Positions 55,382-63,084 are shown, counted from the stretch's first letter. The stretch is DNA of 64,000 bases from Portibacter marinus (GCF_021533195.1 NZ_JAJNKB010000012.1:21942-85941), one strand, 5' to 3'. Program-made: numbers and translations. Notes: a model not told the origin generated them from the letters alone.

Positions 55382-56602
55382 ATGAAAGCGAGATTCAGTG
55401 TTATTTTCCTACTTGCCTTGACACTAGTATGCCTATCTGCACAAATTTGCGACGCGCAAAAATTGTTTACCAATGAGGTACCAGTTCCATACGCCATCGA
55501 GGGTCCTGATTGGCGGATCGACATCATTGATACGCTGCACAATTTTGACCCAAATGGAGCAGTAAGTACGGTTATTGACCAAAGCAATGGTGATACCATG
55601 ACTTTCAATCTAAATGCTTCGGTACAGGCATTTGCCTATAATAATCCTGATAGTACGAATGTTCCCGGAGCTTTAACTTATGCAGGACCTACCTTCATAG
55701 CTGACAGGACAAATGACAAAATTGATTTTCCAATCACCAATAAAATTGACACACTAACGACGGTGCATTGGCACGCATTAAATTTACCAGCGGAATCTGA
55801 CGGTGGACCCCATCAAAGAATTCAGAAGAATCAAACATGGCATTCCGTTTTTTCGATCATTGATGAAGTGCAGACAGCTTGGTATCATAGCCACCTGATG
55901 GATTTTACAACTGATCAGGTCACGCGTGGTATGGCAGGTGTGATGTATGTACAAGACCCAGGCAATGATCCATTGTATGCCCAACTGCCCAATGAATATG
56001 GCGTTAATGATTTTCCTTTAAATATTCAGGCTAAGAGCTTTCTCTTCGATTCCAATAATAAGGTGACATCCATCAAAGCTGGTGAAAAACCAGGTCCAGG
56101 TAGTTTTGGTATGGTAAATGGAGTATTGGGTGGCGCGTTACATGTCCCTTCCTCGATGGTGCGATTGCGGATGCTCAATGGCTCCACCATTAAAATATTA
56201 AACATCGGATTGACCCGAGATTTACTCTATAACTACACAACTCAAAATGATTCTATTCATTTTGACACCATGTATTTGGTGGCAACCGGAGGAGGTTATG
56301 TAGACTATCCTCGGCCATTTACAAATAATTTACTTTCACTAGGAGATCGTAGAGAATTTGTCGTTGATTTTGGTCAATATGATCATGGCGACACCCTGTA
56401 TCTTACCCATTTTGACAATAAATTACCAAAGGATGCGAAGTATTCAAAGCATTGGTATTCTTCTGCTATGTGTGCCTTTGTCGTCGACACTACCATTCAC
56501 CCTGAGCAACCAGTGACTGTTTTGCCTGCTACATTGAAGTCCTATGAAATAGCCCCGGGCCCAATATTTAAAACCAGGGAAAAAAAAACTTACTCGGATT
56601 AG
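55382..56602 (+). CDS. Multicopper oxidase, N-terminal part (frameshifted)
   Basis: The 406 residues hold a signal peptide and the first two cupredoxin domains. Copper motifs are HWH at residues 129-131 (TTVHWHALNLPAESDGGPHQ) and WYHSH at 157-161. The frame then runs into an A9 tract at 56580-56588 and stops at TAG 56600-56602, while the C-terminal domain with the other copper ligands continues in the -1 frame (56641-57309). A complete oxidase would be about 640 residues. The enzyme, if made, oxidises phenols or metals such as Cu(I) or Mn(II) with O2 and is exported. Confidence 0.8.
   Translation: MKARFSVIFLLALTLVCLSAQICDAQKLFTNEVPVPYAIEGPDWRIDIIDTLHNFDPNGAVSTVIDQSNGDTMTFNLNASVQAFAYNNPDSTNVPGALTYAGPTFIADRTNDKIDFPITNKIDTLTTVHWHALNLPAESDGGPHQRIQKNQTWHSVFSIIDEVQTAWYHSHLMDFTTDQVTRGMAGVMYVQDPGNDPLYAQLPNEYGVNDFPLNIQAKSFLFDSNNKVTSIKAGEKPGPGSFGMVNGVLGGALHVPSSMVRLRMLNGSTIKILNIGLTRDLLYNYTTQNDSIHFDTMYLVATGGGYVDYPRPFTNNLLSLGDRREFVVDFGQYDHGDTLYLTHFDNKLPKDAKYSKHWYSSAMCAFVVDTTIHPEQPVTVLPATLKSYEIAPGPIFKTREKKTYSD
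56579..56588 (+). other. A9 tract with a canonical -1 slippery heptamer in the multicopper oxidase gene
   Basis: The zero frame reads GAA AAA AAA ACT, so the tract contains A AAA AAA in the exact phase of a -1 slippery site. A one-base backward slip continues as AAC TTA CTC GGA and enters the second part of the oxidase without meeting a stop. Equally, one lost A in the genome or in sequencing would give the same picture. Confidence 0.6.
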
Positions 56603-56640
56603 GTGGATCAGGTAACTTATGGTCGATTGATGGTACTCCG

Positions 56641-57309
56641 ATGGTTTTAAATGTCATCAACGATACTGTACTTGTCAATACCAAAGAGAAGTGGATCATC
56701 AATAATACCACTGAACATGCCCATCCGTGGCATATTCATAAGGTCCAATTTCAGATCATAGAATATGTGGGTGATGTGGGAATTCCGGATGGAAAAGGAG
56801 GATTCACAGAACAGCCAGGAGTTTATACCTATCCCGACCTTCCAGATGAATTGTTTGGGTGGAAGGATGTCCAACTTATTCGGGGAGGAGCGGAGATGAC
56901 ATATGTTGCCCGCTTCGATAGCTTCCCCAGTCCATATGATATGGACAGTCTATATACACATGGTTTTATGTATCATTGTCATATTCTCACTCATGAAGAT
57001 AACAGCATGATGCACCAGTTCGTAGTGGTGGACTCTTTACTTACGACCGTTAATACAGACGAAATTGAAGAAGTAAAAACACTTACTTTTGCACCTAATC
57101 CAGCTTCTCATTCGATCAACTTTAAAGGAGACTTTACGGGTGCAGGAGTATTGCGCTTTTATGATGTACAAGGGAAAGTTTTGGATGAAAGGAAAATGTC
57201 TTCTTTGCCTGGTACAAACGTATCCGTAAGCCATTTGCCAAAGGGGACCATCATTGTGGAATATGTGTCAGGTAATCTCAGATTCGTAGAAAAATTAGTG
57301 GTTCAATAA
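56641..57309 (+). CDS. Multicopper oxidase, C-terminal part with T9SS sorting domain (frameshifted)
   Basis: The 222 residues contain the third cupredoxin domain with the remaining copper ligands, HAHPWHIH at residues 26-33 and YHCHILTHEDNSMMHQF near 111-127 (type 1 Cys and type 3 His). A T9SS type A sorting domain follows (FAPNPASHSINFKG ... PKGTIIVEYVSGN). It is the direct continuation, in the -1 frame, of the gene at 55382; ATG 56641 is merely the first ATG of this frame, and coding similarity extends back to about 56587. Surface display by T9SS is expected for the intact enzyme. Confidence 0.75.
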   Translation: MVLNVINDTVLVNTKEKWIINNTTEHAHPWHIHKVQFQIIEYVGDVGIPDGKGGFTEQPGVYTYPDLPDELFGWKDVQLIRGGAEMTYVARFDSFPSPYDMDSLYTHGFMYHCHILTHEDNSMMHQFVVVDSLLTTVNTDEIEEVKTLTFAPNPASHSINFKGDFTGAGVLRFYDVQGKVLDERKMSSLPGTNVSVSHLPKGTIIVEYVSGNLRFVEKLVVQ

Positions 57310-57601
57310 TAGTCGCGATCGCTATAAATGCAGTTTTTTTCAACTGTCGATCACAGAGGCTATCATTAAATGATATAAAGCGTCATCATTTAATATTTGG
57401 TCCTGGTCGTAATCGACAAGTCAGAATCGATATTCAATCAACGTCAGCCTCCTCAAGTATCTTTTAGATTAAAGATGTAGATATAAAATCTTTGCGGAGT
57501 TATGGATTTAAGCAATCAATAAACTATCTTGCGGCTCGAATGCACTTACAATGCGTATGAATTCATTAATACTCTTCGTAAGTAATTGATTTTGAAGTGA
57601 T

Positions 57602-57645
57602 GGGGGATTAGCTCAGTTGGCTAGAGCGTTTGACTGGCAGTCAAA
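57602..57645 (+). tRNA. 5' half of tRNA-Ala(GGC), interrupted at the anticodon arm
   Basis: The sequence fits a tRNA up to position 43: acceptor GGGGGAT (57602-57608), T8 A9, D arm GCTC/GAGC with loop AGTTGGCTA, then anticodon stem TTTGA, loop CTGGCAG (anticodon GGC at 57636-57638) and TCAAA. After 57645 the sequence turns into A/T-rich DNA with no variable loop, T arm or acceptor 3' strand. A tyrosine integrase gene begins 134 bases downstream. This is the left junction of an integrated element that used the anticodon stem-loop as crossover site. The 3' half must lie elsewhere. Confidence 0.85.
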
Positions 57646-57664
57646 AAAAATAATTTTATTATTA

Positions 57665-57743
57665 TTTATCACATTTAATTAATTTTAGTCAACTCTCTCA
57701 ATATCAAGGTTTTAACAAACCATTCATTTATCATGTTTAGTTA
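57665..57743 (+). repeat. Imperfect direct repeats beside the integration junction, candidate integrase arm sites
   Basis: TTTATCACATTTAATTA (57665-57681) and TTTATCATGTTTAGTTA (57727-57743) match at 14 of 17 positions and start 62 bases apart. They lie between the tRNA junction and the integrase gene, where arm-type binding sites of lambda-like tyrosine integrases are found. AT-richness weakens the case. Confidence 0.35.
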
Positions 57744-57778
57744 GGCTTGTAAAACATTATTCAATATTGTTTATCAAA

Positions 57779-59035
57779 ATGTTTTACAGAATGAGAAGTT
57801 TTCCTACAGTATCAATTGTTTTACACAAGAATTATAGAAACAATGCAGGTAAGTACCCAGTAAAGATACGTGTAACCTATCAAAGAAAATCTAGATATTT
57901 TAAAACGCAATATGTCTTAGATGAGGATGAGTTTGATAGATCATACAAATCTATACGCCCAAGAGGCGAGTACAAATTGCTTAAAGATGCTCTATTAAAA
58001 ATAGAGTTCGAAGTTCAAGAGTTCATTCGTCAAGATGAACGCTTTTCTTGGGAAGCTGTGGCGGATTTTCTTTACGGTGTTGAAAGGAAACAAGATGATG
58101 TCATATCATCTTATCAGAATTATATTGATTTACTTGAATCAGAGAAACGATACGGAAATGCAAGGGCATATCGGTACAGCTTAAAGTCCTTAGAGGATTT
58201 CCTAGGATCGAGATCCAAGCTTGAGTATAATGAGATCAATGTCAATTTCTTAAAAAGATTTGATTCTTTCATGAGTCAAAGAGGACTGTCAAAAACGACA
58301 ATCGGGGTTTATATGAGATGCCTAAGATTCATCATTAATGAAGGAATTCGTAATGATCATCTATCGCAAAACTTATATCCTTTTGGTTTAGAAAAGCATG
58401 GTAAATATGCTATCCCGAAAGGAAATAACACAAAGAAAGCTTTATCAAAAGATGAACTTCAATCTATAGCAAATCAGGATTTATCAGGGAATCAATCTTT
58501 GGAGTTTTGTCGAGACTTCTGGATGATAAGCTTTTATTGTGGAGGAATTAATTTTGCTGATCTTTTAAGGTTGAGGATAAGAGACTACAACAGAAAATCA
58601 ATAAGCTTTATAAGAGAAAAAACAAAACACACTAAAGTTAATGCTTCAAAAACAATAATACATTTGACAGATAGCTGTATACAATTAATTGAAATTTATA
58701 GATCTCATACAGAAATCGAAGATAGTTACCTATTTAGCTATCTTGAGTCAGCGTCGAATAAAAAGCAAGAAAAATCACTTGTTGATTCTTTCAATAATCA
58801 CATTCGCAAAGGAATGAATAAACTTTCTTCGCTGCTACAATTGTCGTTCAAGGTTGGACCTATTCATGCAAGGCATTCTTTTGCAAATCTAAGTTGGAAC
58901 AAGAAGGTGCCAATTAGCTATATTGCAAATACAATGTCGCATTCCTCAATAAAAACTACTTCGTCTTATCTAAAGTCCATATCTGATGAGAATAAAAAAG
59001 AAACTATGGATGTAATATTTGAAGATTTTAAATAA
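57779..59035 (+). CDS. Tyrosine recombinase / site-specific integrase
   Basis: The protein has about 418 residues. It starts with an arm-DNA-binding domain (FPTVSIVLHKNYRNNAGKYPVKIRVTYQRKSRYFKTQ), followed by a SAM-like core-binding domain (YIDLLESEKRYGNARAYRYSLKSLEDFLG) and the catalytic domain. In the catalytic domain HARHSFANLSW (His and second Arg), MSHSSIKTTSSYL (His, then Tyr nucleophile near residue 396) and a Lys between beta strands (EKTKHTKVN) are present. The first Arg box reads FYCGGINFADLL, with Gly where Arg is standard; IntDOT-like integrases of Bacteroidota also lack this Arg. It integrates and excises the element at the neighbouring tRNA. A TTG at 57767 could extend it by 4 residues. 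Confidence 0.92.
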   Translation: MFYRMRSFPTVSIVLHKNYRNNAGKYPVKIRVTYQRKSRYFKTQYVLDEDEFDRSYKSIRPRGEYKLLKDALLKIEFEVQEFIRQDERFSWEAVADFLYGVERKQDDVISSYQNYIDLLESEKRYGNARAYRYSLKSLEDFLGSRSKLEYNEINVNFLKRFDSFMSQRGLSKTTIGVYMRCLRFIINEGIRNDHLSQNLYPFGLEKHGKYAIPKGNNTKKALSKDELQSIANQDLSGNQSLEFCRDFWMISFYCGGINFADLLRLRIRDYNRKSISFIREKTKHTKVNASKTIIHLTDSCIQLIEIYRSHTEIEDSYLFSYLESASNKKQEKSLVDSFNNHIRKGMNKLSSLLQLSFKVGPIHARHSFANLSWNKKVPISYIANTMSHSSIKTTSSYLKSISDENKKETMDVIFEDFK

Positions 59036-59042
59036 AAGAAAA

Positions 59043-59819
59043 ATGAAATTTCTTGATAATAATTTTAGTGTGATCCCATTTGAGATACTATCAAAAGCCC
59101 TTGAAAAAGAATCCAAAAAATACGAAGGTCAATTTCTGATAATTCAGGCAATGTATGATCATTTGACTAGAATAGAAGATAACATTTCTTCTAAAAGAAT
59201 GACTTTTGACTATTTGTATTATGATATAGTTTCTTACCTAAAAATGCCTTTTTTACAGAAAAAGGAAACCGATTACCTCGATGCAATAAGAGATGGTGTT
59301 TTTAGACGTATTGGACATATTTTGAAAATCTTAGATCAAGATTCACATGCATATGTGGCACAGATAATTTTTGACCGTTTAACAGCGGAGTTAAACTCAC
59401 TTAATAATTTGAAGATTGAAGATTTAGATCTTATGTTAATTAGTGAGAAAGAATTCTCAGAAATTTGTAGCATAATAGAAGTAGATAGGACAGAAATATT
59501 TGTTGTAATCGAATACAATAAACCAGAAATTGTTCTATCACAACAGAATGTAGAGAATATTGCACCTCTGAAGTTTAAATCTCATAAAGTATACTTCATT
59601 CATGAACTAGGAATTTTTGAGTTTTTGAAAAGTAAATGGAAAAGAACAGATGGCAGTGAATTAGGTGAGACTGATCTATCTAAAATAATTTCTATAATCA
59701 CGGGTTCTGAAAAGGATGATACTTTCCGCGAATCTATAAGAGATTTGAATATTGCAACAGAAGCGGCGAAAAATAGTGTCTCGAAAAAACTAAGCGATCT
59801 AAAAATTTCAAAAAAATAG
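59043..59819 (+). CDS. Element-encoded hypothetical protein, 258 aa
   Basis: I chose ATG 59043, 7 bases after the integrase stop; a longer frame overlaps the integrase end. The product is soluble and largely helical. Near residue 185 it has VYFIHELGIFEFLKSKWKRTDGSELGETDLSKIISIITG, a segment that I recall from hypothetical proteins located between integrase and excisionase genes in Bacteroidota elements, and a basic C-terminus. No enzyme or DNA-binding motif was recognised. Position suggests a role in element maintenance or regulation, but that is conjecture. Confidence 0.7.
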   Translation: MKFLDNNFSVIPFEILSKALEKESKKYEGQFLIIQAMYDHLTRIEDNISSKRMTFDYLYYDIVSYLKMPFLQKKETDYLDAIRDGVFRRIGHILKILDQDSHAYVAQIIFDRLTAELNSLNNLKIEDLDLMLISEKEFSEICSIIEVDRTEIFVVIEYNKPEIVLSQQNVENIAPLKFKSHKVYFIHELGIFEFLKSKWKRTDGSELGETDLSKIISIITGSEKDDTFRESIRDLNIATEAAKNSVSKKLSDLKISKK

Positions 59820-59869
59820 GGTTGCCCCTACATTTCCCCTGTGATATCCTTGTGTTATAATTTAAAATT

Positions 59870-60085
59870 ATGGACAACATTTATATTACAGTAGAGGAAG
59901 TGGCAACTAAAATTCAATGTTCTATTCCGACAATTTATAGATATGTTTCTAAGAAATCTATTCCTCATATCAAACAGGGGCATAGACTGCTTTTTATTTC
60001 TAATGAAATTGATGAGTGGTTATTATCCCAACGAGTAGAGGTAGAACGCTCTCCCAGAGACTCACTTGAAAGATTTAAAAAGTAG
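59870..60085 (+). CDS. Excisionase-like helix-turn-helix protein
   Basis: A 71-residue protein of the HTH_17/MerR-like excisionase type: TVEEVATKIQCSIPTIYRYVSKKSIPHIKQGHRLLFISNEIDEWLLSQ, with the helix-turn-helix at the start and a short wing. Such proteins bend DNA at attachment sites to direct the integrase towards excision, and often also regulate the element. It lies 50 bases after the hypothetical gene on the same strand. Confidence 0.88.
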   Translation: MDNIYITVEEVATKIQCSIPTIYRYVSKKSIPHIKQGHRLLFISNEIDEWLLSQRVEVERSPRDSLERFKK

Positions 60086-60239
60086 CGAATTATTATAAGT
60101 ATCGAGTACATATATCAAATTATCAGGACTCTAAAATAGAGCAGTCCTAATCTCAAAACAAAGTGCATTCTAGTGTATCAGAATTCTTAGTCTGACCTTG
60201 ACATACTATGCTATGTCTGAAGTAAAAGTCTTCATACTA

Positions 60240-60250
60240 AATGCACAATC
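60240..60250 (+). repeat. 11-bp motif AATGCACAATC ahead of the polymerase module
   Basis: AATGCACAATC occurs here and again at 62207-62217, with an inverted near-copy (GGTTGTGCATT) at 62126-62136. The first copy precedes the small basic protein and polymerase genes, and the pair follows them. It also overlaps a possible ATG at 60241, which favours ATG 60265 as the start of the next gene. Confidence 0.5.
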
Positions 60251-60264
60251 TAACAATATGTAAA

Positions 60265-60555
60265 ATGAAGTCAGAAGTATACAAGCTTAATAATATAATA
60301 AAGAAGAATGGATTCATATATCAGCAGATTAGAAGATCTGCCAAAGCAGCGATTTACAAACAAGTTGATCCTAAAACAGAAGACGTGATTGCCTTTGAGG
60401 TTTTCAAAATTTCCATACAAAGATCAAGGACATTTGAAGGAAGATTCTTTCCTAAAAAAGAGAAGTTTCCCTCTAATGAAGATTTCGGAAAGATCGCATG
60501 GTCAGTAAAAAGTTTAGCAAGAGCCTTATTAATTTTTAACAAATTAAATCAATAG
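60265..60555 (+). CDS. Small basic element-encoded protein, 96 aa
   Basis: The product (from ATG 60265; ATG 60241 is an alternative) reads MKSEVYKLNNIIKKNGFIYQQIRRSAKAAIYKQ, with a beta core (DVIAFEVFKISIQRSRTFEGRFFPKKEKFPSNEDFGKIAW). It is Lys/Arg-rich and has no membrane segment, consistent with nucleic-acid binding. It ends 3 bases ahead of the polymerase-like gene, so the two are cotranscribed and may act together. Similar small proteins with this FxGRxxPKKExFPSNEDFGKxAW pattern seem common in Bacteroidota elements, as far as I recall. Confidence 0.65.
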   Translation: MKSEVYKLNNIIKKNGFIYQQIRRSAKAAIYKQVDPKTEDVIAFEVFKISIQRSRTFEGRFFPKKEKFPSNEDFGKIAWSVKSLARALLIFNKLNQ

Positions 60556-60558
60556 ACA

Positions 60559-62124
60559 ATGAACAATCTAAGTCAATATTCAGAGTTTAGCTTTTATCCA
60601 GAAATTTTGGTTCCTATACCCAAGAGTGCGCTTTTGTATGTTAAAGATAACTTTCAAAATGCGGATCTTACAAATGCTTTCAAAGTGTTATTGGAGTTTG
60701 GTAAGAGATATCTTAGATCTCATGAATACATACCAATGAGTTCTCATATTACATGGAATTCTACAGATATACGCCAATTTGAAAAAGGATCGAGAGGAAT
60801 CTTTAAAAGTCAGCTAATACCATTTCTTTTCGAAGTCGATAATAGCTATAGTGCAGGCAATAGTTCAAAATCGTACAGATATCTGCCCGAGGTACTGGTC
60901 TCGGGATATAAATTAGTTAGTTCAAATATTATTCAAGAGGAGAGACAAGAATTTCTAATCTATAATAAGGAAGACGTTGAGTACAATGAAAACTCGCAAA
61001 TTCTTAAGGTATTAAGAAAAGTAAACTTCAAGAATATCCATCTTAAAAACAAAGATTTAGCGAAGGGTCTCCTGAACAAGGCTGACCATAAGGGTAATTA
61101 TTTATTGAGGACAAAGTTTGAAGATTATACAATTACAATTAGTAGCTACACTACAAATAAGGGTAAAATAAAAAACTTTAAAAGATTCAAAATATATCAA
61201 GAGAACCTACAAGACCTAGAGAATCTAGAAAAAGAAATGATTTACCAAAGGAGCAAATATGAAATACTCAAATGTAGCAGAAAACTTAGAATTTCAAGAG
61301 ACAAGACCACTAACAGACTATCTCACAACCTGACAAGTATTCCTTCTGTAACAATTAAATATCTCACGCTCAAAGATGAAAAACTTAAAGAAATCGATAT
61401 GAGAAATTGCCACTACGCACTCTTTGCAAACCTAATACTAGACTTTGACAAAACATTCTCAGATCAATTACTACTCAAAGCCATCAACAGACATAACATA
61501 TCATTCCAACGCCTCATCAGGGAGGCGAGAGAGAACAAAACAAGAAGAACACACGCATATATGTTGTCACATTTAAATAATGAATTGGAAGATGTACAAT
61601 CATTTATGCGAAGTGCTCTTAATGGTACACTTTATGAAGAAGTTGGTAAAGCTCTTTATGGAGAAGGCTATTCGGAAGAGAAACGAGATATAATAAAGCG
61701 TATGATTATGCAAGTTTTTTATGGAAAATTTGATAAAAATTTATCAGTTGAAAAACTGCAATTTAGAATGCATTTCCCTAATGTTTTAGAAATTGTAAAT
61801 GACTTAAAAGCTTATATGTTTCGCAACTTCCGAGTAATTGAGTCTTCTGAAGATGGACTTTATACATGTTGTATTCATTCAAAAGTGTCAAAGAAAAGAT
61901 CTGATTATATAATTGGAAATAATTGCCTATCAATTTTACTAATGAATTATGAGGCAAAATTATTTGTTGATGTCCTGCTATACGAATTACTTGGAAAAGG
62001 GTACGAAGTTATTTCTAAACATGATTCAATATTAGTTAAAGAATCACAATATGACGAGATTAAGCATGAAATAGAGTGTATCTTAGATCGAGAGCTTGGA
62101 AGGGGAATGTATTGTCTCAAATAA
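60559..62124 (+). CDS. Family A / T7-like polymerase superfamily protein (TV-Pol-like), candidate element replicase
   Basis: The 521-residue protein has an N-terminal domain of unknown fold (1-240), then the polymerase palm motifs in order. Residues 248-263 (DKTTNRLSHNLTSIPS) match the conserved lead-in of superfamily A polymerases. Motif A is EIDMRNCHYALFANL with Asp280. Motif B is KRMIMQVFYGK with Lys380, Tyr388 and Gly389. Motif C is ISKHDSILV with His488-Asp489. This compact layout fits the TV-Pol group described in mobile elements and the Sputnik virophage, proposed as primase-polymerases. It probably copies the element. Activity, template and need for a primer are unknown. It is cotranscribed with the small basic protein. 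Confidence 0.7.
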   Translation: MNNLSQYSEFSFYPEILVPIPKSALLYVKDNFQNADLTNAFKVLLEFGKRYLRSHEYIPMSSHITWNSTDIRQFEKGSRGIFKSQLIPFLFEVDNSYSAGNSSKSYRYLPEVLVSGYKLVSSNIIQEERQEFLIYNKEDVEYNENSQILKVLRKVNFKNIHLKNKDLAKGLLNKADHKGNYLLRTKFEDYTITISSYTTNKGKIKNFKRFKIYQENLQDLENLEKEMIYQRSKYEILKCSRKLRISRDKTTNRLSHNLTSIPSVTIKYLTLKDEKLKEIDMRNCHYALFANLILDFDKTFSDQLLLKAINRHNISFQRLIREARENKTRRTHAYMLSHLNNELEDVQSFMRSALNGTLYEEVGKALYGEGYSEEKRDIIKRMIMQVFYGKFDKNLSVEKLQFRMHFPNVLEIVNDLKAYMFRNFRVIESSEDGLYTCCIHSKVSKKRSDYIIGNNCLSILLMNYEAKLFVDVLLYELLGKGYEVISKHDSILVKESQYDEIKHEIECILDRELGRGMYCLK

Positions 62125-62218
62125 GGGTTGTGCATTTGGAAATTTTCGCTCTTTTATTGGATGAGATATTAATTAGTGTCTCTACCACTTAGAAAATATG
62201 GCGAGCAATGCACAATCC
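62125..62218. repeat. Inverted repeat after the polymerase gene
   Basis: GGGTTGTGCATT at 62125-62136 begins directly after the polymerase stop and is inverted as AATGCACAATCC at 62207-62218, with one G-T wobble and 70 bases between. The right arm contains the same 11-bp motif as 60240-60250. It could be an origin, a transcription terminator stem, or a binding site for an element protein. Confidence 0.5.
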
Positions 62219-62237
62219 GATTTCATGATTCTTCATT

Positions 62238-62525
62238 TCAAAAATCTTGGTGATTATTACCCCGTATCCTATGAAGAAGATAGTACATTACTAAAGTGGT
62301 GAAACTGAAAAGTAGCACTAAAAACAGATAAACAAGCGTACTCATCATAGATCTGAACAAAAGAAACTGAATTGTGGAAAAGGTTGATAAAATACCTAAT
62401 ATGAAAATGAAGAGTTTGAGTAGCACCTCGGCAAGTTTTTTTAAGGTAAAATCTTTAAAAATCTCTCGAAGTAGATCATAAACTCCTTTACCTATGTATG
62501 CAGAAAATGCTTTTATCTTTTTCAT
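62238..62525 (-). CDS. Small two-helix membrane protein
   Basis: A 95-residue protein with a basic amphipathic start (MKKIKAFSAYIGKGVYDLLREIFKDFTLKKL) and two hydrophobic helices (LLKLFIFILGILSTFSTIQFLLF, TLVYLFLVLLFSFTTLVMYYLL). It ends with a basic tail. No family was recognised. It is transcribed opposite to the polymerase, 10 bases after the pseudogene 62536-62927. It might be a holin-like or accessory membrane protein, but nothing supports a specific role. Confidence 0.55.
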   Translation of the reverse strand: MKKIKAFSAYIGKGVYDLLREIFKDFTLKKLAEVLLKLFIFILGILSTFSTIQFLLFRSMMSTLVYLFLVLLFSFTTLVMYYLLHRIRGNNHQDF

Positions 62526-62535
62526 ATTTTATAAT

Positions 62536-62927
62536 TCAGTAGCTAAAATCACCAAACGGATCATCTAAGACACTATTTATCCTTCTTTCAAATACCGAAA
62601 ATTGAGAAAGTGCAAGTTCGTGTTGTTGAAGTTCTAAAAACAATTTTCTAATATTATTTTGATTGCTTGCCATGCTAGACCGAAAATCATCATATGAACC
62701 AATCTTCCTACCTTTCCTTTTCAGAAAAGTATCAATTTCTTTCAAACCCCAGTTTTTTTTGCATCATTCATTGGTTACCATGAGCCATATAAAAGAAACC
62801 AAGACTTTTCTGTCCTTTTGTCAATTTTTATAATGCACTCCTATCCTTTAAATTCTTTTATCTGATACCTGTCACTATTACACCCGAGTGCAGACACAGT
62901 CAAAAATGCTAAAAATAAGATTCTCAT
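62536..62927 (-). pseudogene. Decayed lipoprotein gene with two stops and a frameshift
   Basis: On the minus strand ATG 62927 begins MRILFLAFLTVSALGCNSD, a lipoprotein signal with Cys16. The frame meets TAG at 62841-62843, continues with ECIIKIDKRTEKSWFLLYGSW, meets TAA at 62775-62777, then reads PMNDAKK into a T8/A8 tract (62753-62760). One extra base there would join it to NWGLKEIDTFLKRKGRK..., a 69-residue frame that ends at 62536. The joined protein looks coherent, with a typical I-D-x-R-T-x-K-x-W motif seen in small lipoproteins. Three lesions in one short gene point to decay. Confidence 0.5.
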
Positions 62928-63013
62928 ATTAAATGCAAGTAAATGATCACTTTGACCTATATAGCCAGTATAAGATAACATATTATTGCATCTGATCAAA
63001 TTTGATCTTGTTT

Positions 63014-63051
63014 TATCTTTGACACAGTAAGAGTCTTCCTGAGCAGACTCT
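63014..63051 (+). promoter_or_regulatory. Promoter -7 box and operator-like hairpin upstream of the XRE gene
   Basis: TATCTTTG at 63014-63021 is a perfect match to the Bacteroidota -7 consensus TAnnTTTG; no well-spaced -33 TTG is present. Immediately downstream, AGAGTC at 63030-63035 and GACTCT at 63046-63051 form an inverted repeat. XRE repressors commonly bind such sites to control their own promoter. The gene starts at about 63085. Confidence 0.45.
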
Positions 63052-63084
63052 GACTATCTTAAAGTTTTAGTATCAAAGCTAATA

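Noticed and set aside
57310..57601. A non-coding RNA or extra gene between the oxidase and tRNA
   Set aside because: The 292-base stretch shows only short palindromes (for example GCGATCGC) and the presumed tRNA promoter; no coding frame or known RNA fold was recognised.
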